DNA from: Deltaproteobacteria bacterium
GTDB lineage: Bacteria; Myxococcota_A; UBA9160; JAJDAL01
Assembly (NCBI GenBank): GCA_029261875.1
Contig: JAJDAL010000012.1
Location: 62,001 to 126,000 of the forward strand
Direction: 5' to 3'
DNA length: 64,000 bases
Shown: one piece after another, positions 42,705-51,879 of the stretch
How positions within the stretch are numbered: the first letter of the stretch is position 1
Layout: each line of letters starts with the position of its first letter
The notes under the pieces: model-generated
Seen by the model: the letters and a program-made list of their open reading frames with translations, nothing else
Told to the model about the DNA's origin: nothing
The model's database searches: none
Translations under genes and position numbers: made by a program

Positions 42705-45290
42705 TCACTCCGCTTGACCCCTCAGGTCAACCGTAAACTCTGTTCCATCGGGACCCGTCACATAGTCGATCGAGCCACCGATCTTCGAAACCTGCTTCTT
42801 GACGAGATACAGCCCCAGTCCGGAACCAAATGCGTGATGTTTTCCCCGTGAAAACATCTCGAACGCGCGGCCGTGTTTTGACTCATCGATCCCGGTTCCG
42901 TTGTCGCGAACTCGAATCGTTGCGTGGCCCGGATTGTTCGAAGCGACCTCGACGGTAATCCGACATTTTCCTTTTTCGGGATCGCGGTACTTGATGGCGT
43001 TGGAGATCAGATTATTCAGAATCTGACGCACCCTCGGTGCTTCGAACCGGACTCCCGGCGGATTCTCCACAACCCGCTCCATCTCTACCTGATCCGTCCC
43101 TGCCATGTCGCCCAATTCGTCGAAACAATCCTGGATCATCCGGTCGAAATCGATCTCTTCCGTGCAGTCCTCCATACGATCCGCGCGACTGATGGCCAAC
43201 AGGTCCAAGACGAGCGTGTCCAGCCTCTCCACGTTGCGATCGATATGTGGAAAATACGTTTCCATGAGCTTTCCATATTGGCCTTTTCGAATCGCGCTCC
43301 GACAACGATCCATCAGGCCCACGATCGAGCGAAGCGGCGCGCGGATGTCATGAGACGCCGAATAGACGAACGAGTCGAGCTCGATGTTCGCCTTCTCCAA
43401 TTCCTCGTTTGTGGTTCGAAGCGCTTCTTCGACCTGTTTTCGCGCGGTGATATCGTGGATGACTCCCGTGTAGAGCGTTTCATCAGGGACGTCGACCTGG
43501 CTCACGGAAAGGAGTAGCGGAAACAACGAGCCGTCTTTGCGACACCCGGCTAGCTCTTGGGATCGATTGATCACATTTCCGATTCCGGTACGCTGATAGT
43601 TCGCGAGGTACTGATCGTGCGATTCGCGGTGGGGGGAAGGAACGATCATGCGCACGTTCTGCCCAATCACTTCTTCCGGTGCATACCCGAACAGAACAGC
43701 CGCCCCGCGATTGAATGTCTGAACGGTCCCGTTTCCGTCGATCGTCACAATCCCGTCGATCGAGCTATCCACGATTGCCTTGGTGCGGGCTTCGTTCCGC
43801 GTAAGGGTAACGAGGGATTCTTCGAGGTTGGATTCAGCGGCCTTCCGATCGCCCACTTCGACTTCGAGTTGACGCGCGTATTTTCGAGATCTTTCCATCA
43901 AACCCAGCACGAGAGCAATCAAGAGGGAGAACGTTGTTCCCATCAAGAGAGTCGCGGACTCGAGCGCCGAGTTCTGCTCCGCCGCAAGGGCCGGCCCCGG
44001 CCACGCGCGGAGCTCCCAGTCTGCGCCCCAAGGGGAAAACGGAATCGCGTTGACCGGACCGGCGACATGAGACATGGAACGAAAGTTGCGATAGAGCACT
44101 GTACCACCGGACAGGATCGCGAAAAACAATCGTACAGACTCATCATCCGGTGCATGCGTATCGCCCAGGGAATTCAGATTCAGGCCTACGGCCACACCCC
44201 CGAGATAGTCGCCGGGGGCCGAAGCGACCAACACCACCGAAGATTCACCCGTGGTTAGGATCGCGACTTGGCTCTCGGTTTCCGAGTTCCATCGAGCAAG
44301 TGCGTCTTGGGCCTCCGAACGCCACATTTCGTTGTCCCGATGGACTGGACCAATGTCGATGACGTTTCCGCGCGGATCGAGCGATGCGACCCAACGATGG
44401 GATTCGAAATCTTCGAGGTATTGCAGGACATCTGCTTGCCAGACTGCATCCGCCGTACCGCTCGCGAGACGCAGTGCCATCCGCTTCAGCGCGCGCCCCT
44501 CTTCGGCGAGCTGTGCCGAAATCCGTTCTGCGACGCGATTCTGTTCGGTCTGGGCGAGAAGCCGGAGGTGCCGGGATTCCGATTCTGCAATGGCTTGCCA
44601 CAAAAGCAGAGTCACGGTGCAACCCGCCAAGCCGAGGAGAGCCGGGCTCCACGCGGGTAAGCCCCCTTTGGCCCGAACGGAATCCTTCCACCCAATAGCC
44701 GAAATTCCGACTCCGACGACGATGAATCCCAACGACGTGTGAACCGCCATTCGAGTGAGGTGTCCCCATCCGTAAGCGGATTCGAAATCGAGCACGTAGC
44801 CCGCAAAGGGAACGACGCCGAGTGCCACCACCAATCCCCCAAGGATTCCAACTGCGGAGTTCCGCAGAGCGGAGGACGCAAAGGCGCCGGCAATCCACGT
44901 GGCCCCGCCGGCCAGCGAAAAACACAAAGCGGTGTTGGGCGCCATCCGTCCGGGGTGCGACGTCTTCACGGTTACGTAGTGTTCCATGAACAGCTGGTCG
45001 AGCCCGATGTCCCGCCCAAACACGTATTGGATCAGGGTAAGGAGTCCAATCGCCATGGCTACGATCGCCAGCCCGCCCCCGACCATCCAGCGCTTCGCGT
45101 CGAGCAGACGCAAGGACAGAATTGCCGCACCGCAAAGGAAGAACCCCAACGCGGTGTTGTACTGCATGGGCACGAAGGATGGGTGGACCTGGATCAGGGC
45201 CTCACTGTGCGTGTACCATCCCACCAGCACCAGCGCCCCGAGCAGGATCGATACCAACCCGGCGATGGTCGGTAGCCTTCGATCGATCAC
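42705..45290 (-). CDS. Membrane PAS histidine kinase with FixL-like PAS domain
   Basis: This is an 861-residue protein starting at GTG 45290 with AGGAG 9 nt upstream. It has six or seven N-terminal helices, an extracytoplasmic sensor region of about 180 residues, another helix at about 450-470, then a PAS domain (about 500-620), HisKA and HATPase. The phosphoacceptor is H647 (YSASHDIRAPLRS). The ATP-binding boxes are ISNAIKY, DNGTGI and GSGLGLYLVKK. The PAS resembles the haem PAS of FixL: MIVPSPHRESHDQYLANY aligns with the helix holding the proximal haem His, here H558. The FixL distal Arg appears to be Gln. An oxygen or redox sensor is possible but not shown. Confidence 0.85.
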   Translation of the reverse strand: MIDRRLPTIAGLVSILLGALVLVGWYTHSEALIQVHPSFVPMQYNTALGFFLCGAAILSLRLLDAKRWMVGGGLAIVAMAIGLLTLIQYVFGRDIGLDQLFMEHYVTVKTSHPGRMAPNTALCFSLAGGATWIAGAFASSALRNSAVGILGGLVVALGVVPFAGYVLDFESAYGWGHLTRMAVHTSLGFIVVGVGISAIGWKDSVRAKGGLPAWSPALLGLAGCTVTLLLWQAIAESESRHLRLLAQTEQNRVAERISAQLAEEGRALKRMALRLASGTADAVWQADVLQYLEDFESHRWVASLDPRGNVIDIGPVHRDNEMWRSEAQDALARWNSETESQVAILTTGESSVVLVASAPGDYLGGVAVGLNLNSLGDTHAPDDESVRLFFAILSGGTVLYRNFRSMSHVAGPVNAIPFSPWGADWELRAWPGPALAAEQNSALESATLLMGTTFSLLIALVLGLMERSRKYARQLEVEVGDRKAAESNLEESLVTLTRNEARTKAIVDSSIDGIVTIDGNGTVQTFNRGAAVLFGYAPEEVIGQNVRMIVPSPHRESHDQYLANYQRTGIGNVINRSQELAGCRKDGSLFPLLLSVSQVDVPDETLYTGVIHDITARKQVEEALRTTNEELEKANIELDSFVYSASHDIRAPLRSIVGLMDRCRSAIRKGQYGKLMETYFPHIDRNVERLDTLVLDLLAISRADRMEDCTEEIDFDRMIQDCFDELGDMAGTDQVEMERVVENPPGVRFEAPRVRQILNNLISNAIKYRDPEKGKCRITVEVASNNPGHATIRVRDNGTGIDESKHGRAFEMFSRGKHHAFGSGLGLYLVKKQVSKIGGSIDYVTGPDGTEFTVDLRGQAE

Positions 45291-45678
45291 GTCCGGGTGC
45301 TCCTGCGGGTTTCCAAGGTGTCGGGAGCCATGTTTTCTGTTTCCCGCGATGCTTCTATTCTTTGAGTCCCCGAGCGATCGCTCCGGCCCGCGGCCCTACC
45401 CTTATCGACCAAACCATCTTTTCAGCTGATCGCGGCACGCTGGGGCCAAGGCGCACCCGCCAGCCGCGCTGGCAATCTTCGGAGGTTCGGTGGAAATCCT
45501 AGAGGTGGAAGGCGTTCGACCCAGAGCGCCTGAGGGTTTCCCCCTCTCTGGTTTGGAACGCGCCGTCTGCGCGCGCGACTCCATCCGATTCCACAGAGTC
45601 ACACCCCGAAGCCATTACCGATCCTTCGATCCCGAAGTTCCGTAGATCCGCAACACGCCAATCGGATATGCTTCGGCC
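45291..45678. other. Intergenic region between the histidine kinase and the GH4 gene
   Basis: The 388 bases separate two divergent genes. A TATGCT lies 7 bases before the GH4 ATG without a matching -35 box or Shine-Dalgarno, so a leaderless transcript is possible. A minus-strand open frame at 45402-45602 has no ribosome site and an implausible composition. No riboswitch or RNA gene was recognised. Confidence 0.35.
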
Positions 45679-47151
45679 ATGCCCAAGATCGTTTTCCTTG
45701 GCGCCGGCAGCACCGTGTTTGCGAAGAACGTGCTCGGCGACGCGTTGTTGCTTCCGAGTCTCCAAGATGCGGAGATCCACCTCTACGACATCGACGGCGA
45801 GCGTCTCGCGGACTCGCGGCGCTTGATGGAAGCCATCAACGAGAACAGCAATCCGGGGCCTGCGCGCATCGCCGCGCACCTCGGAGCGGAGAACCGCAGA
45901 CAGGCCCTAGAGGGAGCCGACTATGTCGTCAATGCGATTCAAGTCGGAGGCTACGAACCCTGCACAGTCACCGATTTCGAAGTTCCGAAACGCTACGGAC
46001 TGCGCCAAACCATCGGCGACACATTGGGAATCGGGGGCATCTTCCGGGCACTTCGCACCCTCCCCGTAGTCCTCGAGATCGCGCGAGAAATGGAGCGCCT
46101 CTGCCCCGACGCATGGTTCTTGAACTACACGAATCCCATGGGAATGGTCACGGCGGGCTTGCTGCAAGGATCCGGGATTCGGACCGTGGGTTTGTGCCAC
46201 AGCGTGCAAGAGTGCGTGCCGGGTCTACTGGGGCGGATCGGAATGGCAGACATCTACCCTACGGCAGAGACGCAATGGAAGATCGCCGGCATCAACCACC
46301 AGGCATGGCTCACCCAGCTGCACAGCGGTGAACGCGATCTGTATCCGGAGATCCGGCACGTGGTCCAGGAAAGCCTTGCACGAATCGAAGCGCGCGGTGA
46401 CCCCGCGTGGCTCCGGGAACTCTCGGAAAGTCTCGGGGGATCCGACGCGGACCCGTGTTACGTCCTGCCTCTGCGTGCGTGGAACGCGCGCCGTGAGGGG
46501 CGACTCTCCAAGGAGGATGCCGTTGACATCGGTGTCGCCACCGATCGGGTTCGCTGCGAATTGATGCTCCGCTTGGGGTTCTACCTCACCGAGTCGAGCG
46601 AACACACGGCGGAATACACCCCCTGGTTCATCAAGTCCCACAAGCCGGAGCTGATCGATCGCTACTTCATTCCGCTCGACGAGTATCCGAAGCGATGTCG
46701 CGCTCAGATTGCCGGTTGGGAAGGGCTGCGCCGATTTCTAGTGGAAGATCCCAAGCTCGAGCACCGGGCGTCCGCCGAGTTCGGCGCCTACATCATGCAC
46801 GCAATGGAATCCGACACTCCCTACACGTTCGCGGGAAACGTGATGAACGATGGGTTGATCGCAAACCTTCCGCGAAACGCGTGCGTGGAGGTGCCCTGCG
46901 TCGTCGACCGCCATGGCGTTCGCCCCAACCCGGTCGGAGAACTCCCCGAGGTGTGTGCTGCGGTCAATCGAACCCAGCTGAATCCGCAAATCCTTGCACT
47001 GGACGGCTTCTTCCACCAACGGAAGGATGCGATCTACCAAGCCGCCATGCTCGACCCGCACACCGGAGCCGAATTGAGCCTGGATGAAATCGTGGCACTC
47101 TGCGATGACCTGTTCGAGGCACACGCCGATTGGATTCCGCCGTTCCACTGA
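45679..47151 (+). CDS. Glycoside hydrolase family 4 (NAD+/Mn-dependent alpha-glycosidase)
   Basis: This is a 490-residue protein. The N-terminal Rossmann fold begins KIVFLGAGSTVFAKNVLGD and includes the acidic ELYDID-type strand (IHLYDIDGERL). GH4 hallmarks follow: QVGGYEP, GLRQTIGDTLGIGGIFRALR, NYTNPMGMVT, VGLCHSVQ (metal-binding Cys-His) and INHQAWL. This order matches the alpha-galactosidase/alpha-glucosidase/galacturonidase branch. Cleavage proceeds by transient oxidation at C3 with NAD+ and a divalent metal. It is cytoplasmic, with no signal peptide. It converges on the RHS gene 12 bases away. Confidence 0.92.
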   Translation: MPKIVFLGAGSTVFAKNVLGDALLLPSLQDAEIHLYDIDGERLADSRRLMEAINENSNPGPARIAAHLGAENRRQALEGADYVVNAIQVGGYEPCTVTDFEVPKRYGLRQTIGDTLGIGGIFRALRTLPVVLEIAREMERLCPDAWFLNYTNPMGMVTAGLLQGSGIRTVGLCHSVQECVPGLLGRIGMADIYPTAETQWKIAGINHQAWLTQLHSGERDLYPEIRHVVQESLARIEARGDPAWLRELSESLGGSDADPCYVLPLRAWNARREGRLSKEDAVDIGVATDRVRCELMLRLGFYLTESSEHTAEYTPWFIKSHKPELIDRYFIPLDEYPKRCRAQIAGWEGLRRFLVEDPKLEHRASAEFGAYIMHAMESDTPYTFAGNVMNDGLIANLPRNACVEVPCVVDRHGVRPNPVGELPEVCAAVNRTQLNPQILALDGFFHQRKDAIYQAAMLDPHTGAELSLDEIVALCDDLFEAHADWIPPFH

Positions 47152-47163
47152 GGAAAGGCGCGG

Positions 47164-48216
47164 CTACCAAAGCGGCGGTTGGGATCGAATCGTCACTTCG
47201 TCGAAACGATCGCCTCGCTCGACCTCGATGTACCGATCCGGGTAGGGGCCGTAGGGATCTTCCGCGACGATTCGGTCGAGGACGCGGCGGACGCGATCAT
47301 CGGACCGGATGCGAACGGTACCACCTGCGCGATCGCGTTCCTTCGCAGGTGCATCTCTCTGAGCCTCGGCCAGCAGTCGTTCCAAGTGGGATTCGACGGC
47401 CACTTGGACTGCCTCGTCGGAGACGTTCTCGCCGATCTTCCCGAGATCCAAATATCGGTTCCCCTTCGTATCGCGAAAATCTCGGCTCGAACGATCGAGA
47501 TTCTCCAAGTCGTCCAGAAACTGTTCCTGACTGTAGGGGCGCGGAGTCGGTTCCGGAACGTCGTAGTCATTCCCGGGCGGTGTCGGTACCGGGGTGGGGG
47601 TCGGAGTCGGACCGCGCGGGCCGCGACCCTCGGGAAAGGGGATCACATTCGATGGCGGCTTCGCCTGACTCATGAAGATGATTCCAGCCGTCAACACCAG
47701 AGCTCCCCCGATGCAGACGGGGCCACACGCCGCCGCGCCGACGTATTGGGCGAACTCGCCGGTGGGATCAACCATCGCGGTGGGGCGATTCAGCGCGTAG
47801 GCGTGACCGTTCAGATTCCCTGCGTCGCGTTCGATCCCAGCGAAACTCGAACCCGCGTAGACGAGCCCCGGATCGAGGGAGAGGAAGCGTCCCACGGACG
47901 GGTCGTAGTAACGCGCTCCGAAGTAATCGAGACCACTCTCGAGGTCGCGCTCCTTGTCGGTAAAGAGATGCCGTACCGGATCCTTCTCGATGCTCGAGCC
48001 ATGCCGCGTGCCATAGGGGGACAAGACCGACCGCTCGACCACGCCACCGTCCCGGTCCGTCACGACCGAATTGGAGCCAAGCGGATCCGGGTGATAGAAA
48101 CGGTACTCGGCGGCCAATGCGGTTCCGGAGCCGAACGAACCCACCAACACCATTGCCAGACCGCGTGCCGCAAGGCGGGCCGTGTATGCGCAGATCCTGC
48201 TCTGGACGCTCGACAT
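47164..48216 (-). CDS. Short exported RHS-core protein with unique C-terminal domain
   Basis: This is a 350-residue protein with a signal peptide (to GSGTALAAE). It then has only the last part of an RHS repeat region: YRFYHPDPLGSNSVVTDRDG, LSPYGTRHG and the core-end sequence ESGLDYFGARYYDPSVGRFL, closing with NGHAYALNRPTAMVDPTGEF. After the core comes a hydrophobic segment (CGPVCIGGALVLTAGIIFM), a Thr/Pro linker (TPTPTPVPTPP) and a charged domain of about 150 residues with no recognised family. The frame is open further upstream but ATG 48216 gives the signal peptide. It may be a toxin-like relic or a functional mini-RHS. Confidence 0.75.
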   Translation of the reverse strand: MSSVQSRICAYTARLAARGLAMVLVGSFGSGTALAAEYRFYHPDPLGSNSVVTDRDGGVVERSVLSPYGTRHGSSIEKDPVRHLFTDKERDLESGLDYFGARYYDPSVGRFLSLDPGLVYAGSSFAGIERDAGNLNGHAYALNRPTAMVDPTGEFAQYVGAAACGPVCIGGALVLTAGIIFMSQAKPPSNVIPFPEGRGPRGPTPTPTPVPTPPGNDYDVPEPTPRPYSQEQFLDDLENLDRSSRDFRDTKGNRYLDLGKIGENVSDEAVQVAVESHLERLLAEAQRDAPAKERDRAGGTVRIRSDDRVRRVLDRIVAEDPYGPYPDRYIEVERGDRFDEVTIRSQPPLW

Positions 48217-48444
48217 GCCACAGTTTCCCACCGGCGAAATCGAAGTGACACAGGCCAGAGGCCGATTTGAGGCATCTTGAGAAACCGATCGCGCGCAGGA
48301 CTTCGTTGTTGCCGTTCCACGGGTGCCCCATACTGGTGCGAGAGCCTCCCGTGGCCCTGGGGGCCCGATGGCGGAGCCAAAATGATGCTGCACCTGCTGC
48401 GTTCGCCCGACGGGCGCTGTTGCCGATGACGGGCCCGCGGTCCG

Positions 48445-49779
48445 ATGGATAGCAATACCACCGCGTTTGCCGCGTCGGTCGTGGCCTTCTTGGTCTCGTA
48501 CTGGGTACTTCGCGCGCACCGGGTCGAGTTTTCGCTCTCCTGTGCCGTCGTCCTTACCCCCCTCGCCCACATCGAATTCATGCCTCAGAACACATTCGGC
48601 GTTCCCGGCATCAGCCTCGTGAACGTCGTTCTGCTGGTCGCCGCAACGAGCGTATTGCATGAGATGGGAATGCCCGATGCGATTCGGAACCTGAAACGCT
48701 ACTTCGACTGGCCCCTGCTCTTGTTTGGCCTGCTTTTCGCGGTCGCGGTTCTTCGCACCGGAATGAACGTCGACGCCCTGCTACCGGGTACTTCGGAGGC
48801 GCGCCCCACGGCATTTCGCGTGCTCGTGCTCGACGGGCTCTTGTCCGCGAAATTCCTGATCGTCGGATATCTGGTGGCCCTCTATGGCATTCGGCACCGT
48901 GCGCTCGATCCCATCGAGAAAGCACTCCTGGTACTTCCCATGGTCTTGCTCCCCATCGCCTTGGGGTACTTCGCAGAGGGGGCATCCTCCCTGGGCTTCC
49001 AGTCCGGCCAATATCACGGGCGCCGGGCCATCTCGGAGAACCTTGGCATCCACGCCAATTACCTCGGGCGAATGGCACTCTACTTATTGTTGTTTGCGTT
49101 GACTTCGAGAAACCAACCCTGGCCGCGCGTTCGCTGGGTCTCCGTACTCTGCTCCGTATCGCTCATCGCCCTGTCCTTTTCTCGAACGACCTGGGTGATG
49201 GCCCCGATCTTGATTCTGGTCGCGCTGCGGAGCGGTTCGCGTTTCGAAAGGATCGCGGTCGCGACCTGCATTCTCGTCGGAACGCTCGCACTCCTGCCGT
49301 ACCTGTCCGAACGATCGAAATATGGGCTCCGAGAAACCGACGAAGATGCGACCGCGGTAACGCTCCAAGAGCAGGTGGAAGAGGTACTCGATCGAGTCAC
49401 GGCCGGGCGGACCGGGACCATGTGGCCAACGGTTATTCCCATTTTCGTCGACCACCCAATCTTGGGACAGGGCCTCTACAGCGTCTGGAAGCCCGTCGAC
49501 CCGGAAGCGCCGCGACTCGGCTACAACCATCCCCACAACGCATACCTGGAGGTTGCGCTCGACATGGGACTCTTGGGCCTGGCCAGTTTGGGCTGGTTGC
49601 TCTGGAGTTTTTGGCAAACCAGCGCGCGTTATCGCCCGTTTCGATATCTGCTGGTGGGGTGGGCCGTGATGAGCCTGACCGGAGACAGCTTCTATCCCCA
49701 ACAACAGAACGCACTCAATTGGATCCTGTTGGGCATGGCGGTGGCAGCGAGAGAAGAAGACACCGCCGCCAACCGCTAG
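48445..49779 (+). CDS. O-antigen ligase / polymerase family membrane protein (copy 1)
   Basis: This is a 444-residue protein with about 11 helices. Typical Wzy/WaaL features are ALSFSRTTWVMAP in a central helix and the periplasmic loop motif LGYNHPHNAYLEVALDMGLLGL. The His in NHPHN is the conserved catalytic-type residue of O-antigen ligases. The helix after it (LASLGWLLWSF) is also typical. It converges with the WecG-like gene and their stops overlap. Polymerase and ligase roles cannot be separated by sequence alone. Confidence 0.8.
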   Translation: MDSNTTAFAASVVAFLVSYWVLRAHRVEFSLSCAVVLTPLAHIEFMPQNTFGVPGISLVNVVLLVAATSVLHEMGMPDAIRNLKRYFDWPLLLFGLLFAVAVLRTGMNVDALLPGTSEARPTAFRVLVLDGLLSAKFLIVGYLVALYGIRHRALDPIEKALLVLPMVLLPIALGYFAEGASSLGFQSGQYHGRRAISENLGIHANYLGRMALYLLLFALTSRNQPWPRVRWVSVLCSVSLIALSFSRTTWVMAPILILVALRSGSRFERIAVATCILVGTLALLPYLSERSKYGLRETDEDATAVTLQEQVEEVLDRVTAGRTGTMWPTVIPIFVDHPILGQGLYSVWKPVDPEAPRLGYNHPHNAYLEVALDMGLLGLASLGWLLWSFWQTSARYRPFRYLLVGWAVMSLTGDSFYPQQQNALNWILLGMAVAAREEDTAANR

Positions 49780-50534
49780 GCGGGACGACCTCCGCGCTGG
49801 CGCAGAACTCTCCAGATGAACTGGGGGTTCCCAATCAGATAGCGCCGCCACAAGTGACGCGGTTGGAGAAACAAGCGCCCGAGCCATTGGAGGCCATTAT
49901 CCCGGAGCCAACGCGGCGGAAGCTTGAGCGACCCCGCGACGAAATCGAGTGTCGCGCCCAGGGTCAGCGCGAGATTGGCATCGATCCGTTCCCAATTCTC
50001 CGACAACCAGCGCTCTTGAATGGGCATCCCCATTCCCACGAGCAAGAGATTGGGGCGGACCCGATTGATCTCTCGAACGACCCGATCGTTTTCTTCGGCG
50101 CCCGGGGTTTTGTCGAAGAATCCGTGATGTGTGCCAACGATTCGCAACCGCGGATAGCGCTCTCCGAGAACCCGTGCGGCACGCTCTGCGATTCCCGGCG
50201 GCGAGCCCAGCAGAAACACGGAAAAGCCCCGAGACTCCGCGACTTCAGCCAGATCCCAGACCAAATCCGCATAGGTGATGCGCTCGGGGATCCGGTCTCC
50301 CAGTAGGCGCGCTCCCAACATGACCCCGACACCGTCACAGAATACGATCTCAGATTCGTTCAAATAGCGACGCAGCCAGGCGCGTGTGTACGCGAGGTTC
50401 AGGCAGTGCACGTTGACGTTGAGGATCAGAGAGTGACTGTCGCTCTCGACTCGATCCGAGATCTCGCGCAACAGATCGTCGCGCCCGATCTTGTTGACCT
50501 GTACGCCAAGCACATCGATTCGTCGTTTATCCAC
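49776..50534 (-). CDS. WecG/TagA/CpsF family glycosyltransferase
   Basis: This is a 252-residue protein starting at GTG 50534, with AAGGA 8 nt upstream, overlapping the preceding gene by 8 bases. The GT26 features are clear: DVLGVQVNKIGRDDLLREI, ILNVNVHCLNLAY, VFCDGVGVMLGARLLG, ERITYADLVWDL, VFLLGSPPGIAERAA, VGMGMPIQERW and LTLGATLDFVAG. Enzymes of this family add ManNAc(A) or a similar sugar to undecaprenyl-linked glycans. The C-terminal basic and aromatic tail would associate with the membrane. It is part of a minus-strand glycan operon. Confidence 0.88.
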   Translation of the reverse strand: MDKRRIDVLGVQVNKIGRDDLLREISDRVESDSHSLILNVNVHCLNLAYTRAWLRRYLNESEIVFCDGVGVMLGARLLGDRIPERITYADLVWDLAEVAESRGFSVFLLGSPPGIAERAARVLGERYPRLRIVGTHHGFFDKTPGAEENDRVVREINRVRPNLLLVGMGMPIQERWLSENWERIDANLALTLGATLDFVAGSLKLPPRWLRDNGLQWLGRLFLQPRHLWRRYLIGNPQFIWRVLRQRGGRPA

Positions 50535-51879
50535 TCCGCTTTCCTTCGAACCCGCTCGGCAAGGAGAGTCTCGTTGCGAGCAGTAGCGCGAGTACCCACC
50601 AGAGCAGCGCGGAGGTAGTGGCATCGAGGTCGAGCACTTCCGTCAGCGCGTTGATCAGCGCCGCCACGATCACCCATCGGCCGATTTGAAGGAAGCGGAT
50701 CGACGGATCACCTGCCTGGGAGTCGGTCGGTGGCGGACGCGTATCTCGCCACACGCACCACCAAACGGCGAGGAAGACCAATAGGCCCACCGCACCCTGC
50801 TTGTAGAGAACTCCAAGATAGTAACTGTGCGAGCCCGCTCCGTAGGGGAGCCCCGCTACGTGACGTTGGGTTCCCCAGCCAAACACCGGACGCTGCTGGA
50901 AATCTTGGATCGTCTGGGCATACACCAGGCTTCTCGAGTTGACGGTGTTCGGCCCGCGCGCATAGATGAGGGAACTCGCCGTCTCGTCGACCCAATCCGG
51001 CGCCACGAGGGTTGCGGCCACGAGTACGATCACCCCCCCACCCAGTGCAATTGCGATCGGCCTTCTCAAGCGGGTGTAGAGACTGAGGTACACCGTCAGG
51101 CCTGCCAGCAGGCCCACAATGGACATGCGCGCGGTGGTGCCCGCCAGGTTGAGGAGCAACAGCAGCGTCACGCCGCCAAGCAACACGCGTTGAATCCGCT
51201 CCCGCGCCTGGCTCCACGCGAACGCGGCCACGGGAATCGTCACCACGAGCGCAGCGGCATACATCGTCGAATATAGGAACAGCCCGTTCACGCGAAAAAA
51301 TTGGATTCCAAAGAACCAGCTCTCGTCCCCGACACTGCGTATTGCGGCCGTCTCCCCGTAATCCGTCTGGAGGATCCAATCGGGCGTCACCCAGGAAATC
51401 GCACTCGCGAAATTCGGGCGCCAGATTCCCAACGCAGCAATCGCGCCAATACAACCCGCCCAGAACATCGTCAACACGAGAGCGCCGACGAGCCCCCTCA
51501 CATCTTCCCAGCTGCGCGCTTCATTGGTGATGAGCACAACCAGCAGAAACGCCGATACATAGGTCGAGATATTTCGCGCGAACGTGATGTAGCGGATGTT
51601 CTCCACGATGAAGAATCCCGAAATCAGGTGCACGACGAGGAAGACCCCAAGCCAGCGAGCCACGGGAACCAGCTTCGGAAGCGTCCCCATCGCGCCGTAG
51701 CGGAACAACGCGATTCCAAGCAACCCGACGGGCCAGACGAACTGTTCGAGCCCCAGGGCCCACCAAAGCGGAAGCAACACGAAGAGCCAGGCCACGCACC
51801 GCAGGGGGCGCTCGGACACGAACTCCGCGAGTGGAAAGAAGCGCGGTGCAGAAACATCCAGTTGGCGGGCGTCAACCAT
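50527..51879 (-). CDS. O-antigen ligase / polymerase family membrane protein (copy 2)
   Basis: This is a 450-residue protein with about 12 helices. Ligase-type motifs include NLAGTTARMSIVGLLAG in the mid-region and the periplasmic loop VFGWGTQRHVAGLPYGAGSHSYYLGVLYKQG, where GSHSYY replaces the NHPHN loop of copy 1. It overlaps the CDP-alcohol transferase gene by 8 bases upstream and the WecG-like gene downstream, so the three are coupled. Having two such proteins of different type suggests one polymerase and one ligase for the same glycan. Confidence 0.8.
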   Translation of the reverse strand: MVDARQLDVSAPRFFPLAEFVSERPLRCVAWLFVLLPLWWALGLEQFVWPVGLLGIALFRYGAMGTLPKLVPVARWLGVFLVVHLISGFFIVENIRYITFARNISTYVSAFLLVVLITNEARSWEDVRGLVGALVLTMFWAGCIGAIAALGIWRPNFASAISWVTPDWILQTDYGETAAIRSVGDESWFFGIQFFRVNGLFLYSTMYAAALVVTIPVAAFAWSQARERIQRVLLGGVTLLLLLNLAGTTARMSIVGLLAGLTVYLSLYTRLRRPIAIALGGGVIVLVAATLVAPDWVDETASSLIYARGPNTVNSRSLVYAQTIQDFQQRPVFGWGTQRHVAGLPYGAGSHSYYLGVLYKQGAVGLLVFLAVWWCVWRDTRPPPTDSQAGDPSIRFLQIGRWVIVAALINALTEVLDLDATTSALLWWVLALLLATRLSLPSGFEGKRSG

